Shown here in pieces: positions 9,568-17,231 of a stretch of DNA of 18,001 nucleotides. Origin of the DNA: Campylobacter sp. (lineage in GTDB: Bacteria > Campylobacterota > Campylobacteria > Campylobacterales > Campylobacteraceae); assembly GCA_017506845.1 (NCBI GenBank), contig JAFVMP010000039.1, forward strand, positions 1 to 18,001, written 5' to 3'. Below the pieces are notes generated by a model. It made no database searches, had not been told where the DNA came from, and saw only the letters and a list, made by a program, of their open reading frames with translations. The stretch's first letter is position 1. Every line of letters starts with the position of its first letter. The translations under genes and the position numbers were made by a program.

Positions 9568-11946
9568 TTATTGACACCCTTCACACTCAATACTACGATC
9601 AATTGGTTTATTATCGAGTTGACTTGAGTCTGGGCTTTCACTTCTTAGGTAGTATGTTGATTTTATTCCTAAAGACCATGCAAGCATATATATATCGCTT
9701 AGATATTTTCCGCTTGCTTTATCTAGGCTCATAAAGATATTTAGGCTTTGACCTTGATCAATCCACTTTTGACGAATTGCACCAGCTTTTATGAGTAATC
9801 TTTGATCTAGCTCATAAGCTGGAGTATAATATTGCCAAGTATCTGGACTTAAATTTGGTACTACACATGGGGTCATACCGCTTAGATTTTGTTCAAACCA
9901 TTTTCGTTTATAGACTGGTTCTATAGTTTGAGTTGTACCTACTAAAATACTAATGCTTGATGTTGGTGCAATTGCCATTAAATAGCCATTTCTTATACCA
10001 TCTTTTTTGACTTTTTCTCTTAGTTTGCTCCAGTCGCAGTTTCCTTCATCAAATAGACTTCCACCGCGATTTACTAAGGCTTTTGCATTTTGGTTTGCTA
10101 GATCGATTGGGAATATTCCTTTTGACCAGTTTGAGCCTTCAAAATCTGGATATACACCCTTTTCTACAGCTAGATTACTTGAGGCATATATAGCATTATA
10201 GCTGATATTTTCCATAATTTCATCTATCTTTTCTAGATGTTCGTAGCTACCCCATTGTATCTGTTTAGTAGCTAGCATCTCAGCCTCACCCATTACACCT
10301 AGACCTATTGAGCGACTAGCTATGTTAGTATGTTTAACTTTAGCGTGAGGATAAAAATTTAGATCAATAACATTATCAAGCATTCTAATGGCAATTGGCG
10401 TAACTCTAGCTATATCTTCAGGAGTATTAATCTTGCTTAGATTTATACTAGCTAGATTACATACGGCTGTTTTGCCATCTTTTAACCCTTTTTCTACTAT
10501 AAATATATCTTTATTATTTAATCTATCTAATGCAGTAATTTTTTTAGCTTTTTTAGTGTAGCCGCCATCTACAGTTATATCGCTATTTTCATCAAATAGA
10601 TCATAACTTCCATCTGTATAGACTACCTTTGTTTGGTAGTAGTTTGGCTCTGTATTTTGAAATATCTCAGTACATAAATTTGAACTTCTAATTATACCTT
10701 TATGTGAATTAGGATTAGCTCTATTTGCACTATCTTTAAAGCATAAAAATGGCATACCGCTCTCAAAATAGCTTGTAAGTATCTTTTTCCATAACTCTTT
10801 TGCTTGTACTACGCTTTTTGCTATATCTGGATGATTTTCATACTCTATATATTTTTTATTAAATTCATCTCCATATAGATCGCATAAATCTGGTGTATCA
10901 GCTGGGTCAAATAGAGTCCAGCGTTCATTATTTTCTACCCTTTGCATAAATAGATCATTAATCCATAACGCTGGGAATAGCTCATGAGCTCTGCGACGCT
11001 CTTCGCCTGAATTTTTTCTAAGATCTAAAAAATCACTCACATCCATATGCCAAGGTTCTATATAAACAGCAATAGCACCTTTTCTAGTGCCAAGCTGATC
11101 AACAGCAACAGCAATATCATTTGTAACTTTTAAAAATGGAATTATACCGCCAGCTGCGTTTTTATGCCCATCAATGCTACCGCCCATTGCACGAACTTTA
11201 GACCAATCCCAGCCTATACCGCCACCAAATTTAGATAGCAAAGCCATCTCTTTATAACTATCAAAAATTCCTTCTATATTATCAGGGGTGCTACCTACAT
11301 AGCAGCTTGAGAGTTGGTGTCTAGTTGTTCTAGCATTTGATAGAGTTGGTGTAGCAAGCATTACTTCAAATTTGCTGATTATATCGTAGAATTTTTTTGC
11401 CCAGCCTTGAGAGTCTAGCTCATTTTGTGCTAAAAACATAGAAATTGCCATAAACATTTGCTGTGGTAGTTCTATTGGTTTGCCATTTCTATCTTTGATA
11501 AGATATCTATCATATAGGGTTTTTATACCAAGGTAGGTAAATTGCATATCACGTTCTGGTTTTATATATGCGTTTAGATCATCTAGGTCATATTTTTCTT
11601 TAAGACCTAGCAAAATTCTACCTTCCTTTTCAGCTTTAATTAGATAATCTTGAAGACTATTATATCCACTAAATCCAGTAGCTTTATGGTATAAATCATA
11701 TAGAAATAGTCTAGCTGCGACAAATGTCCAATTTGGCCTATCTATATCAATCTTATCTACTGCAGTTTTAATAAGGGTTTGTTGTATCTCTTCGGTTGTG
11801 ATATTATCACGAAATTGAATTTTTGCATCAACTTCTAGCTCGCTTAGACTGACATTATCTAGCCCTTCTACTGCTTCGCTTGTGTATTTTTTAATCTTAG
11901 AGATATCTAGCTCTTCGGTTCTGCCGTTTCTTTTTATAACTTTCAT
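9568..11946 (-). CDS. nrdA: Ribonucleoside-diphosphate reductase alpha subunit, class Ia
   Basis: This is the catalytic large subunit that converts NDPs to dNDPs using a tyrosyl radical passed from NrdB. It has an N-terminal ATP-cone (residues 1-90) for activity control. The ten-stranded barrel carries the redox pair C215 (SSCYVGS) and C496 (VCNLASINL), the thiyl-radical C425 with N423 and E427 (SSNLCTEI), and radical-transfer Y765-Y766 (KSTYYLRS). The mobile C-terminal tail ends in C788 and C791 (IECEGCQ), which reload from thioredoxin. The 792-residue length is normal; an insert of about 55 residues (433-490) between the N-L-C-T-E motif and C496 is longer than in E. coli. It lies 17 bp after purB, suggesting co-transcription. 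The partner gene nrdB is not in this window. Confidence 0.97.
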   Translation of the reverse strand: MKVIKRNGRTEELDISKIKKYTSEAVEGLDNVSLSELEVDAKIQFRDNITTEEIQQTLIKTAVDKIDIDRPNWTFVAARLFLYDLYHKATGFSGYNSLQDYLIKAEKEGRILLGLKEKYDLDDLNAYIKPERDMQFTYLGIKTLYDRYLIKDRNGKPIELPQQMFMAISMFLAQNELDSQGWAKKFYDIISKFEVMLATPTLSNARTTRHQLSSCYVGSTPDNIEGIFDSYKEMALLSKFGGGIGWDWSKVRAMGGSIDGHKNAAGGIIPFLKVTNDIAVAVDQLGTRKGAIAVYIEPWHMDVSDFLDLRKNSGEERRRAHELFPALWINDLFMQRVENNERWTLFDPADTPDLCDLYGDEFNKKYIEYENHPDIAKSVVQAKELWKKILTSYFESGMPFLCFKDSANRANPNSHKGIIRSSNLCTEIFQNTEPNYYQTKVVYTDGSYDLFDENSDITVDGGYTKKAKKITALDRLNNKDIFIVEKGLKDGKTAVCNLASINLSKINTPEDIARVTPIAIRMLDNVIDLNFYPHAKVKHTNIASRSIGLGVMGEAEMLATKQIQWGSYEHLEKIDEIMENISYNAIYASSNLAVEKGVYPDFEGSNWSKGIFPIDLANQNAKALVNRGGSLFDEGNCDWSKLREKVKKDGIRNGYLMAIAPTSSISILVGTTQTIEPVYKRKWFEQNLSGMTPCVVPNLSPDTWQYYTPAYELDQRLLIKAGAIRQKWIDQGQSLNIFMSLDKASGKYLSDIYMLAWSLGIKSTYYLRSESPDSSQLDNKPIDRSIECEGCQ

Positions 11947-11963
11947 ATACCGCTAGCCCTTAT

Positions 11964-13295
11964 TTAAATTTCAAATACACGTTTAAAAATCGCATCTACA
12001 TTTTTTGTGTAGTAAGAGTAATCAAAGCACTCTTTTATAGCATTTTCATCTAGTTTTTCTCTTAATTCACTATCATTTAGTAGGTTTTGAAGGAATAGAC
12101 TTTCGCCATTTTCATTGATCGCTTTTTTGCCTTCTTGGAGATCTTCCCAAACTTTCATGGCATTTCTTTGAACAATTTTATATGCATCTTCTCTACTTAC
12201 TCCAAGTTTTGGTAGTTCTAAAAGAACTCTTTGAGAAAATACTAATCCGCCAGTTAAATTTAGATTTTTCATCATATTTTCTGGATATACAACTAAATTT
12301 GCTAGTAGCCCATTTAATCTATTTAGCATAAAATCAGTTGTGATAAACGCATCAGGTAAGATAAATCTTTCTACGCTTGAGTGGCTGATATCTCTTTCAT
12401 GCCATAGTGCTACATTTTCCATCGCTGGGATAGCGTATGAGCGAATCATACGACAAAGACCAGTTACATTTTCACTTAGTACCGGATTTCTTTTATGCGG
12501 CATTGCTGAGCTGCCTTTTTGTCCTGGAGAGAAGTACTCTTCTGCTTCATAAACCTCTGTTCTTTGATAATGGCGAATAGCAACAGCAATTTTTTCACAA
12601 CTACTAGCTAGTATAGCAAGAGCTGAGATAACTTGAGCGTAGCGGTCTCTTTGTATTACTTGATTGCTTGCTGGGGCTGGACTTAGACCTAGATTTTGAC
12701 ATACTAACTCTTCAAGTTCAAGTGGAGCATGCGCAAAATTTCCCATTGCTCCGCTAATCATGCCTGTACTTATTACTTTTTGAGCATGCATTAGTAGCTC
12801 ATATGCTCTTTTAATCTCATCATGCCATATTGCAAGCACTAGACCAAATGTTATAGGCTCACCATGAATTCCATGACTTCTACCTACCATTAGAGTATTT
12901 TTATGCTCATTTGCTCTTATTTTGATTGTATTCATTAGGGTTTTAACATCATCTAAGATTAGATCCATACTATCTTTTATCTGCAAAGCTACAGCCGTAT
13001 CTATGCAGTCGCTACTAGTCATACCAAAATGGACAAATCTGCTCTCATCTCCAAGACTTTCGCTAACGCTTGTTAAAAATGCTATAACATCATGTTTTGT
13101 AGTTTTTTCTATTTCATCTATGCGAGCAATGTCAAATTTAGCATTTTCGCAGATTTTTTGACAATCGTTATCTGGAATAAATCCTAGCTTATTCCAAGCT
13201 TTTACTGCTGCTATTTCGACTTTTAGCCATGCATCATATTTAGCTTGCATACTCCACTTATCACTCATAACTTTTCTAGCGTATCTCTCTACCAT
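11964..13295 (-). CDS. purB: Adenylosuccinate lyase
   Basis: This fumarase-superfamily homotetramer removes fumarate from SAICAR and from adenylosuccinate, so acts twice in purine synthesis. The three conserved regions that build each active site are present: TKHDV with H68, GRSHGIHGEP with H141 as the general acid, and the flexible signature loop GSSAMPHKRNP (261-271) with catalytic S263. The 443-residue length is typical of the Campylobacter/Bacillus-type enzyme. Start ATG (13295-13293) is preceded by AAAAAGG about 7 nt upstream. It leads a two-gene nucleotide-synthesis unit with nrdA (17-bp gap). The promoter is shared with the divergent pseudouridine synthase gene in a symmetric AT palindrome. 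Confidence 0.97.
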   Translation of the reverse strand: MVERYARKVMSDKWSMQAKYDAWLKVEIAAVKAWNKLGFIPDNDCQKICENAKFDIARIDEIEKTTKHDVIAFLTSVSESLGDESRFVHFGMTSSDCIDTAVALQIKDSMDLILDDVKTLMNTIKIRANEHKNTLMVGRSHGIHGEPITFGLVLAIWHDEIKRAYELLMHAQKVISTGMISGAMGNFAHAPLELEELVCQNLGLSPAPASNQVIQRDRYAQVISALAILASSCEKIAVAIRHYQRTEVYEAEEYFSPGQKGSSAMPHKRNPVLSENVTGLCRMIRSYAIPAMENVALWHERDISHSSVERFILPDAFITTDFMLNRLNGLLANLVVYPENMMKNLNLTGGLVFSQRVLLELPKLGVSREDAYKIVQRNAMKVWEDLQEGKKAINENGESLFLQNLLNDSELREKLDENAIKECFDYSYYTKNVDAIFKRVFEI

Positions 13296-13313
13296 TTCAG
13301 AACCTTTTTTGCT

Positions 13314-13356
13314 GATTTTTTATATAATAAGTTAATCTAATATTATATAAAAAATC
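13314..13356. promoter_or_regulatory. Symmetric divergent promoter palindrome (purB / pseudouridine synthase)
   Basis: A perfect 16-bp inverted repeat, 13314-13329 against 13341-13356, with an 11-bp spacer, sits midway in the 82-bp gap between the two start codons. Each arm carries a TATAAT: 13323-13328 on the plus strand and 13347-13342 on the minus strand. Both would start transcription near the centre, around 13335, so each gene's -10 box lies inside the other's early transcribed region and the two polymerases could not bind together. Promoter function is inferred from the boxes. Confidence 0.6.
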
Positions 13357-13377
13357 TTCTAAAAGTTAGGTTAATAA

Positions 13378-14355
13378 ATGGCTTACATAAAGATGAAAAT
13401 CGGCGAATTTTATGGGCAAAAGATATATCAAATTCTTCTATCTAATGGCTATAATATGAAAGAGGCTCAAAAACTATGCGATAAAGGTAGATTGATGGAT
13501 AGTTTTGATATGGTATTAAATAAAAATAGTATAGCCAATGGTGAGATATTTTTGATAGATTATGAGTGTAAGCCAGTTGGTTTAGAGCCAATTTTTGAAT
13601 CTGATGAATTTGGAGTTTTTGATAAACCAAGTGGAGTTTTGACCCATCCAAATGGTAGGAATTGTAACTATAGCCTATGTGATGAGATTTGGAGTTTATG
13701 GGGAAGAGAGGCTTCTGTAGCACATAGATTAGATAAAGAGACAAGCGGAGTTATTGTAGTTGGCAAAAGTATAGAAACTACGAAAAAACTTAAATCAATG
13801 TTTGAAAATAGAGAGGTTTTTAAAAGTTATTTGGCTTTAGTAAATGGTAAAGTTGAAGTAGATAAATTTGATAAATTTAAATTAGAAAATTATATTGATT
13901 TTATGAATAAACTAGATTTTATTGATAGCAATAATTGGCTTATCATTGATAAGGCAATGGATCTTGCTAAAGATTATAATGATATTAAGATTAGAATGCA
14001 AATTTGTGATAATGGCAAGCGCGCTATAACTCTATTTCGTCCGATTAAATTTGATTATAAAAGGAATTTAACATTGGTTGAGTGTATCCCGCTTACAGGG
14101 CGTCAGCATCAAATTAGACTTCATATGTTTTATGTGAAACATAAGATTTTAGGTGATCCAATTTATGGGCTTGAGCGTGATGATATAGAGCGAATTTTAG
14201 ATGGTAAGATGAGTGAAAATGAGCGTATTGACAAAACTGGAGCAAATAGGCTTATGCTTCACTCAAATCGGCTTAAATTTAACTATAATGGAGCTAAATT
14301 TGATATTAGCTCCAAGATGGAATTTGGATTAAGTCCATTTGTACAAATGGATTAA
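13378..14355 (+). CDS. RluA-family RNA pseudouridine synthase
   Basis: This enzyme isomerises specific uridines in RNA (23S rRNA is the usual target of relatives) to pseudouridine. The catalytic motif HRLDKETSGVIVV is clear, with D119 as the nucleophile. Upstream FGVFDKPSGVLTHPNG and downstream GRQHQIRLHM plus LGDPIYG are the other hallmark motifs of the family. The N-terminal 60 residues look like a degenerate S4-like RNA-binding region. About 325 residues is typical. Motifs alone do not separate RluA, RluC and RluD specificities. I recall a similar gene next to purB and nrdA in C. jejuni (Cj0022c), which supports the orthology. ATG 13378 is chosen for its upstream TTAGG; ATG 13393 is an alternative. 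Its TAA stop overlaps the stop of the convergent small-protein gene in a shared TTAA (14352-14355). Confidence 0.93.
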   Translation: MAYIKMKIGEFYGQKIYQILLSNGYNMKEAQKLCDKGRLMDSFDMVLNKNSIANGEIFLIDYECKPVGLEPIFESDEFGVFDKPSGVLTHPNGRNCNYSLCDEIWSLWGREASVAHRLDKETSGVIVVGKSIETTKKLKSMFENREVFKSYLALVNGKVEVDKFDKFKLENYIDFMNKLDFIDSNNWLIIDKAMDLAKDYNDIKIRMQICDNGKRAITLFRPIKFDYKRNLTLVECIPLTGRQHQIRLHMFYVKHKILGDPIYGLERDDIERILDGKMSENERIDKTGANRLMLHSNRLKFNYNGAKFDISSKMEFGLSPFVQMD

Positions 14356-14564
14356 AAACCTGGGTCAAATGGCAAATTTTGTCTATAGAAATCATCAGTG
14401 CCTAGACTTCTCATTTGAGCATCTCTTTTGCGTCTATTTTCTCTTTCTAGTTCATAAGCTCTATCAGATAATTCTTGGTATCCATAACTAGATGAACCAT
14501 AGGAATATGCATTAGCAGAGATAACACTTGCAACTAGAGTGATGAATAAGATAAATTTTTTCAT
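14352..14564 (-). CDS. Small exported protein, Tyr/Ser-rich, unknown function
   Basis: A 70-residue protein with a clear Sec signal peptide: MKKF, a hydrophobic core ILFITLVASVI, and a signal peptidase I site after SANA (residue 19 or so). There is no lipobox Cys. The mature part of about 51 residues begins YSYGSSSYGYQ, is followed by a strongly charged helix (LSDRAYELERENRRKRDAQ), and ends LPFDPGF. No cysteines or known domain are present; a periplasmic or envelope-associated role is likely. An excellent ribosome binding site (AAAGGAG, 5 nt spacing) supports the start. A nine-base G tract lies in its promoter region, and its leader can fold over the ribosome binding site. The stop overlaps that of the convergent pseudouridine synthase gene. 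Confidence 0.8.
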   Translation of the reverse strand: MKKFILFITLVASVISANAYSYGSSSYGYQELSDRAYELERENRRKRDAQMRSLGTDDFYRQNLPFDPGF

Positions 14565-14594
14565 TGTTGCTCCTTTTTTTGATTAAAAAAGAGT

Positions 14595-14609
14595 ATTTTA
14601 CCCCCCCCC
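14595..14609 (-). promoter_or_regulatory. -10 box abutting a nine-G homopolymer, possible phase-variable promoter
   Basis: On the minus strand nine G (14609-14601) are followed directly by TAAAAT (14600-14595), a good -10 hexamer about 31 bp before the ATG of the small exported protein. The G run therefore lies where the -10/-35 spacer would be. Runs of 8 or more G/C are hypermutable by slipped-strand pairing in Campylobacter. No canonical -35 is seen. Confidence 0.5.
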
Positions 14610-14694
14610 TAACTTAAAATATGATTAAAATTACTATGAAAAAATAGTTAAATTTTTAAAGATGAGTTAGAGGTAGATTAATTAGTATTAAAAT

Positions 14695-14790
14695 TTATTT
14701 TTCAGATTTTATCACATATATCATTCCGATTAAGCCAATAGCAACGACAATGACAATAAAAACAAGTTGAATTATATCAAGCAGTGGCAC
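14695..14790 (-). CDS. 31-residue hydrophobic membrane peptide downstream of rlmN
   Basis: GTG (14790-14788) to TAA encodes a peptide that is nearly one transmembrane helix: [20 protein letters not shown] followed by [11 protein letters not shown], giving a short N terminus, about 20 hydrophobic residues and a positively charged tail. An AAAGGGG ribosome binding site lies 6 nt upstream, inside rlmN. The gene overlaps the rlmN 3' end by 14 bp in another frame and is evidently the last gene of that operon. I recall a similarly placed small hydrophobic protein (Cj1714) after rlmN in C. jejuni, which supports it being real. The same frame is open back to another GTG at 14880, but that start lies deep in rlmN without a ribosome binding site. 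Function unknown; candidates are a membrane-complex accessory or a toxin-like peptide. Confidence 0.62.
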   Translation of the reverse strand: MPLLDIIQLVFIVIVVAIGLIGMIYVIKSEK

Positions 14791-15853
14791 TATTTTCCCC
14801 TTTACTTCTCTCTTTAAGTTGTCCGCAAGCAGCACTAATATCAAGTCCTTTGCTCTGTCTAATTGTGCATGTAACACCACGAGACTGCAAATAATCTCTA
14901 AATTTTTCTACATTTTCTTGCGATGGTCTTTGATATGGACTACCTTCATGTGGATTAAAGAGAATTAAATTTACCTTTGCTTTTATCCCTTGAAGTAGTT
15001 TAACTAAAGCTTTAGCATCATTTTGACTATCATTTACCTTATCCATTATGAGATATTCAAACATAACTCTCTTTCTCATATCTATAGGAAATCCACGCAC
15101 TGCGTCCATTACGCTAGCGATATTGTAGGCTTTATTAACTGGCATTAGCTTTTCACGCAACTCATCTGTTACAGCATGTAGTGATATTGCTAATAGCACA
15201 CCAAGATCAAGCTCTCCAAGCTTTTTAATCTGGCTTGCTAGTCCGCTTGTGCTGATAGTTTGGCGGCGTGCGCCAATTGCTAGACCATCATTATCTTTTA
15301 GTATATTTACAGCTTTTGCTACATTATTTAGATTATCTAATGGCTCTCCCATACCCATATATACGATATTTACGCGTCTTTCATATGGTATTTTATTTTC
15401 TCTTTTAATCCATAGAATTTGTCCTACGATCTCACCAGCAGTTAAATTTCGTATGAAGCCTCCTTTGGCTGTTAAACAAAAGCTACAACCCATTTTACAT
15501 CCTACTTGAGAACTTACACAGATTGTATATCTAGCATGTTTTTGTATCTTACCATTTTCATCTACAATCTCTTCTTTCATCGGTAGTAGCACACTTTCAA
15601 TTGTTTTGCCATCTTTGAGTTTAAAAAGATATTTTATACTTCCATCGTTACTAATCTCATTTTTGATCATCTCTAGTGGTTCGATATAAAATTCATTTTT
15701 CAATTTTTCTCTAATATCTTTTGGCAGATTGCTCATCTCATCAAATGATCTAGCATTTTTTTTGTATAACCATTCATAAATCTGTTTTGTTCTAAATTTA
15801 GGTTCGATGATTTGAGCTAGCTCCGCCTGAGTATAATCAAGCAAATTTTTCAT
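14777..15853 (-). CDS. rlmN: Dual-specificity rRNA/tRNA adenine-C2 methyltransferase RlmN
   Basis: This radical-SAM enzyme methylates C2 of A2503 in 23S rRNA and of A37 in a set of tRNAs. The [4Fe-4S] cluster ligands are C119, C123 and C126 ([16 protein letters not shown]). C112 and C343 (DISAACGQL) match the two conserved cysteines of the ping-pong methyl-transfer mechanism. [10 protein letters not shown] (165-174) and the STSGL and SLHAV segments of the SAM site are present. The 358 residues fit the family. Start ATG overlaps the stop of the upstream phosphorylase-like gene as ATGA, implying translational coupling. Third gene of the hisF-led operon. Confidence 0.97.
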   Translation of the reverse strand: MKNLLDYTQAELAQIIEPKFRTKQIYEWLYKKNARSFDEMSNLPKDIREKLKNEFYIEPLEMIKNEISNDGSIKYLFKLKDGKTIESVLLPMKEEIVDENGKIQKHARYTICVSSQVGCKMGCSFCLTAKGGFIRNLTAGEIVGQILWIKRENKIPYERRVNIVYMGMGEPLDNLNNVAKAVNILKDNDGLAIGARRQTISTSGLASQIKKLGELDLGVLLAISLHAVTDELREKLMPVNKAYNIASVMDAVRGFPIDMRKRVMFEYLIMDKVNDSQNDAKALVKLLQGIKAKVNLILFNPHEGSPYQRPSQENVEKFRDYLQSRGVTCTIRQSKGLDISAACGQLKERSKGENSATA

Positions 15854-16410
15854 ATAATTCCTTTTGATTTTAAATATTTTGTAATTATTTCTTTGGCTTG
15901 CGGGTAATTTTGTATGAAATTTTCATGGGCATTTTCATCGCAATAGTTAGTTGCACATAAAATTGACTCAAATTCAATTCCAAATTTAAGCGCAACACAC
16001 TTTATACTATAAGCTTCCATATTTTCAACACTAAATCCTAAATTTTTAAATTTTGTAGCGATATCTTTTGAAGTTGTAATAAAATTTGATGAATTTATAA
16101 TAGTTGTTTCTTGTGAAACAGTGGATAAATTTATCTCAATTGGCGTATAGCTAAGACCTATTATTGCACTAATTTCATAATTAAATGCTTGAGTAGATGT
16201 ATAAATTTCAAGTAGCTTTTCATCTTTATACAACCCACAACTTCCTATAAATATTATCTTTTTTGGAAGTTTTTTTGAATTTAGTAAAATTTTTGTCAAA
16301 TTTATAGCTGGTTCAACCATTCCAATACCGACAGCTTTGGCAAATTCAAAACTCTCCATCGCTCCAGCGCAAACAATTAAAATATCGCTATTTAATCTAT
16401 TAAGATTCAA
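15850..16410 (-). CDS. Nucleoside phosphorylase-like protein, 186 aa
   Basis: This resembles a short member of the purine nucleoside phosphorylase / MTA-SAH nucleosidase superfamily. Visible hallmarks are IGSCGLY (55-61, the ribose/phosphate Gly loop), the ENMEAYSI motif (129-136) whose Met-Glu pair contacts ribose in this fold, and a late [13 protein letters not shown] segment (153-165) in the position of the catalytic Asp loop, though the typical S-D-x-A-D sequence is absent. Length is below the usual 230 or more residues. I recall a hypothetical protein upstream of rlmN in C. jejuni (Cj1712) in the same place. The substrate is unknown; roles in nucleoside salvage or a menaquinone-related nucleosidase step are speculative. 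It is linked by ATGA overlaps to both hisF and rlmN, in the middle of the operon. Confidence 0.72.
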   Translation of the reverse strand: MNLNRLNSDILIVCAGAMESFEFAKAVGIGMVEPAINLTKILLNSKKLPKKIIFIGSCGLYKDEKLLEIYTSTQAFNYEISAIIGLSYTPIEINLSTVSQETTIINSSNFITTSKDIATKFKNLGFSVENMEAYSIKCVALKFGIEFESILCATNYCDENAHENFIQNYPQAKEIITKYLKSKGII

Positions 16411-17168
16411 ATTCTAACCCCAATTCCATTATCTTTTAAAAATTCTTTTAATTTCATAATTTCAATCTCTTTATAATGAAATATGCTAGCTGCAAGCGCT
16501 GCATCAGCTCCATTTTGAAAGGCTTGCAAAATATGCTGCATTGTACCTGCTCCTCCACTTGCAATGACTGGAATTTGAACTGAATTTGATATAGCTGATG
16601 TTATGTTTAAGTCATATCCAGCCTTAGTTCCATCGCTATCCATAGAGGTTAAAAGTATCTCTCCAGCACCTAAATCATAGACTCTTTTAGCCCATTGTAT
16701 CGCATCTAGTCCAGTATCTTTTCGTCCTCCATGAACAAATACATTATAACTGCCTTTGCTATTTTTTTTGACATCTATAGCAACTACGATACATTGAGAA
16801 CCAAATTTATTAGCAGCTTCGTAGATTAAATTTGGATTATCAACAGCTGATGAATTTAGGCTGACTTTATCGCAGCCTACATTTAATAGCCTTGATATAT
16901 CATCTATTTTACGAATTCCTCCACCTACGGTAAGTGGGATAAATAGTTGTTTTGCAACCTCTTCTACTACATGGACTATAGTATCTCTTCCGTCGCTACT
17001 AGCTGTAATATCTAAAAAGCATAACTCATCTGCACATTCATCATTATATCTTTTGGCTACTTCGATTGGATCGCCAGCATCTTTTAATCCTACGAAATTA
17101 ACACCTTTGACTACTCTTCCATTATTTACATCCAAGCAAGGTATGATTCTTTTTGCGAAATTTTCCAT
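16407..17168 (-). CDS. hisF: Imidazole glycerol phosphate synthase, cyclase subunit HisF
   Basis: With the glutaminase HisH, HisF converts PRFAR and ammonia into imidazole glycerol phosphate and AICAR, joining histidine and purine synthesis. The (beta-alpha)8 barrel is complete in 253 residues, with both catalytic aspartates, D13 in [15 protein letters not shown] and D132 in VVAIDVKK. The phosphate-binding loops VGGGIRK (81-87) and ASGGAGTM near the C-terminal side are present, as is [15 protein letters not shown]. It is the first gene of the operon and overlaps the next gene by ATGA. No other his genes are nearby, so histidine genes are dispersed. The start has no clear ribosome binding site; a TATAGT at 17199-17194 (minus) is the likely -10. 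Confidence 0.97.
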   Translation of the reverse strand: MENFAKRIIPCLDVNNGRVVKGVNFVGLKDAGDPIEVAKRYNDECADELCFLDITASSDGRDTIVHVVEEVAKQLFIPLTVGGGIRKIDDISRLLNVGCDKVSLNSSAVDNPNLIYEAANKFGSQCIVVAIDVKKNSKGSYNVFVHGGRKDTGLDAIQWAKRVYDLGAGEILLTSMDSDGTKAGYDLNITSAISNSVQIPVIASGGAGTMQHILQAFQNGADAALAASIFHYKEIEIMKLKEFLKDNGIGVRI

Positions 17169-17193
17169 TTTTAAAACTTTTTATTTTTATTTT

Positions 17194-17223
17194 ACTATAA
17201 ATTCAGTCAAATTTAGCTAAAAT
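17194..17223. promoter_or_regulatory. Divergent hisF / ksgA promoter region
   Basis: The 63-bp gap holds a minus-strand TATAGT (17199-17194) for the hisF operon and two plus-strand -10 candidates for ksgA: TATAAA at 17196-17201 and TAAAAT at 17218-17223. The second would start transcription within a base or two of the ksgA ATG. Confidence 0.45.
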
Positions 17224-17231
17224 AGCTACCT

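Noticed and set aside
13442..13744. 100-codon minus-strand open frame inside the pseudouridine synthase gene
   Set aside because: Tyr/His/Ser-rich translation typical of antisense AT-rich codons, no ribosome binding site, and the plus-strand gene has clear catalytic motifs.
14695..14880. Longer 61-codon version of the small membrane peptide, starting at GTG 14880
   Set aside because: The upstream half lies deep in rlmN in another frame, has no ribosome binding site, and does not look like a membrane-peptide N terminus; the GTG at 14790 with AAAGGGG is a better start.
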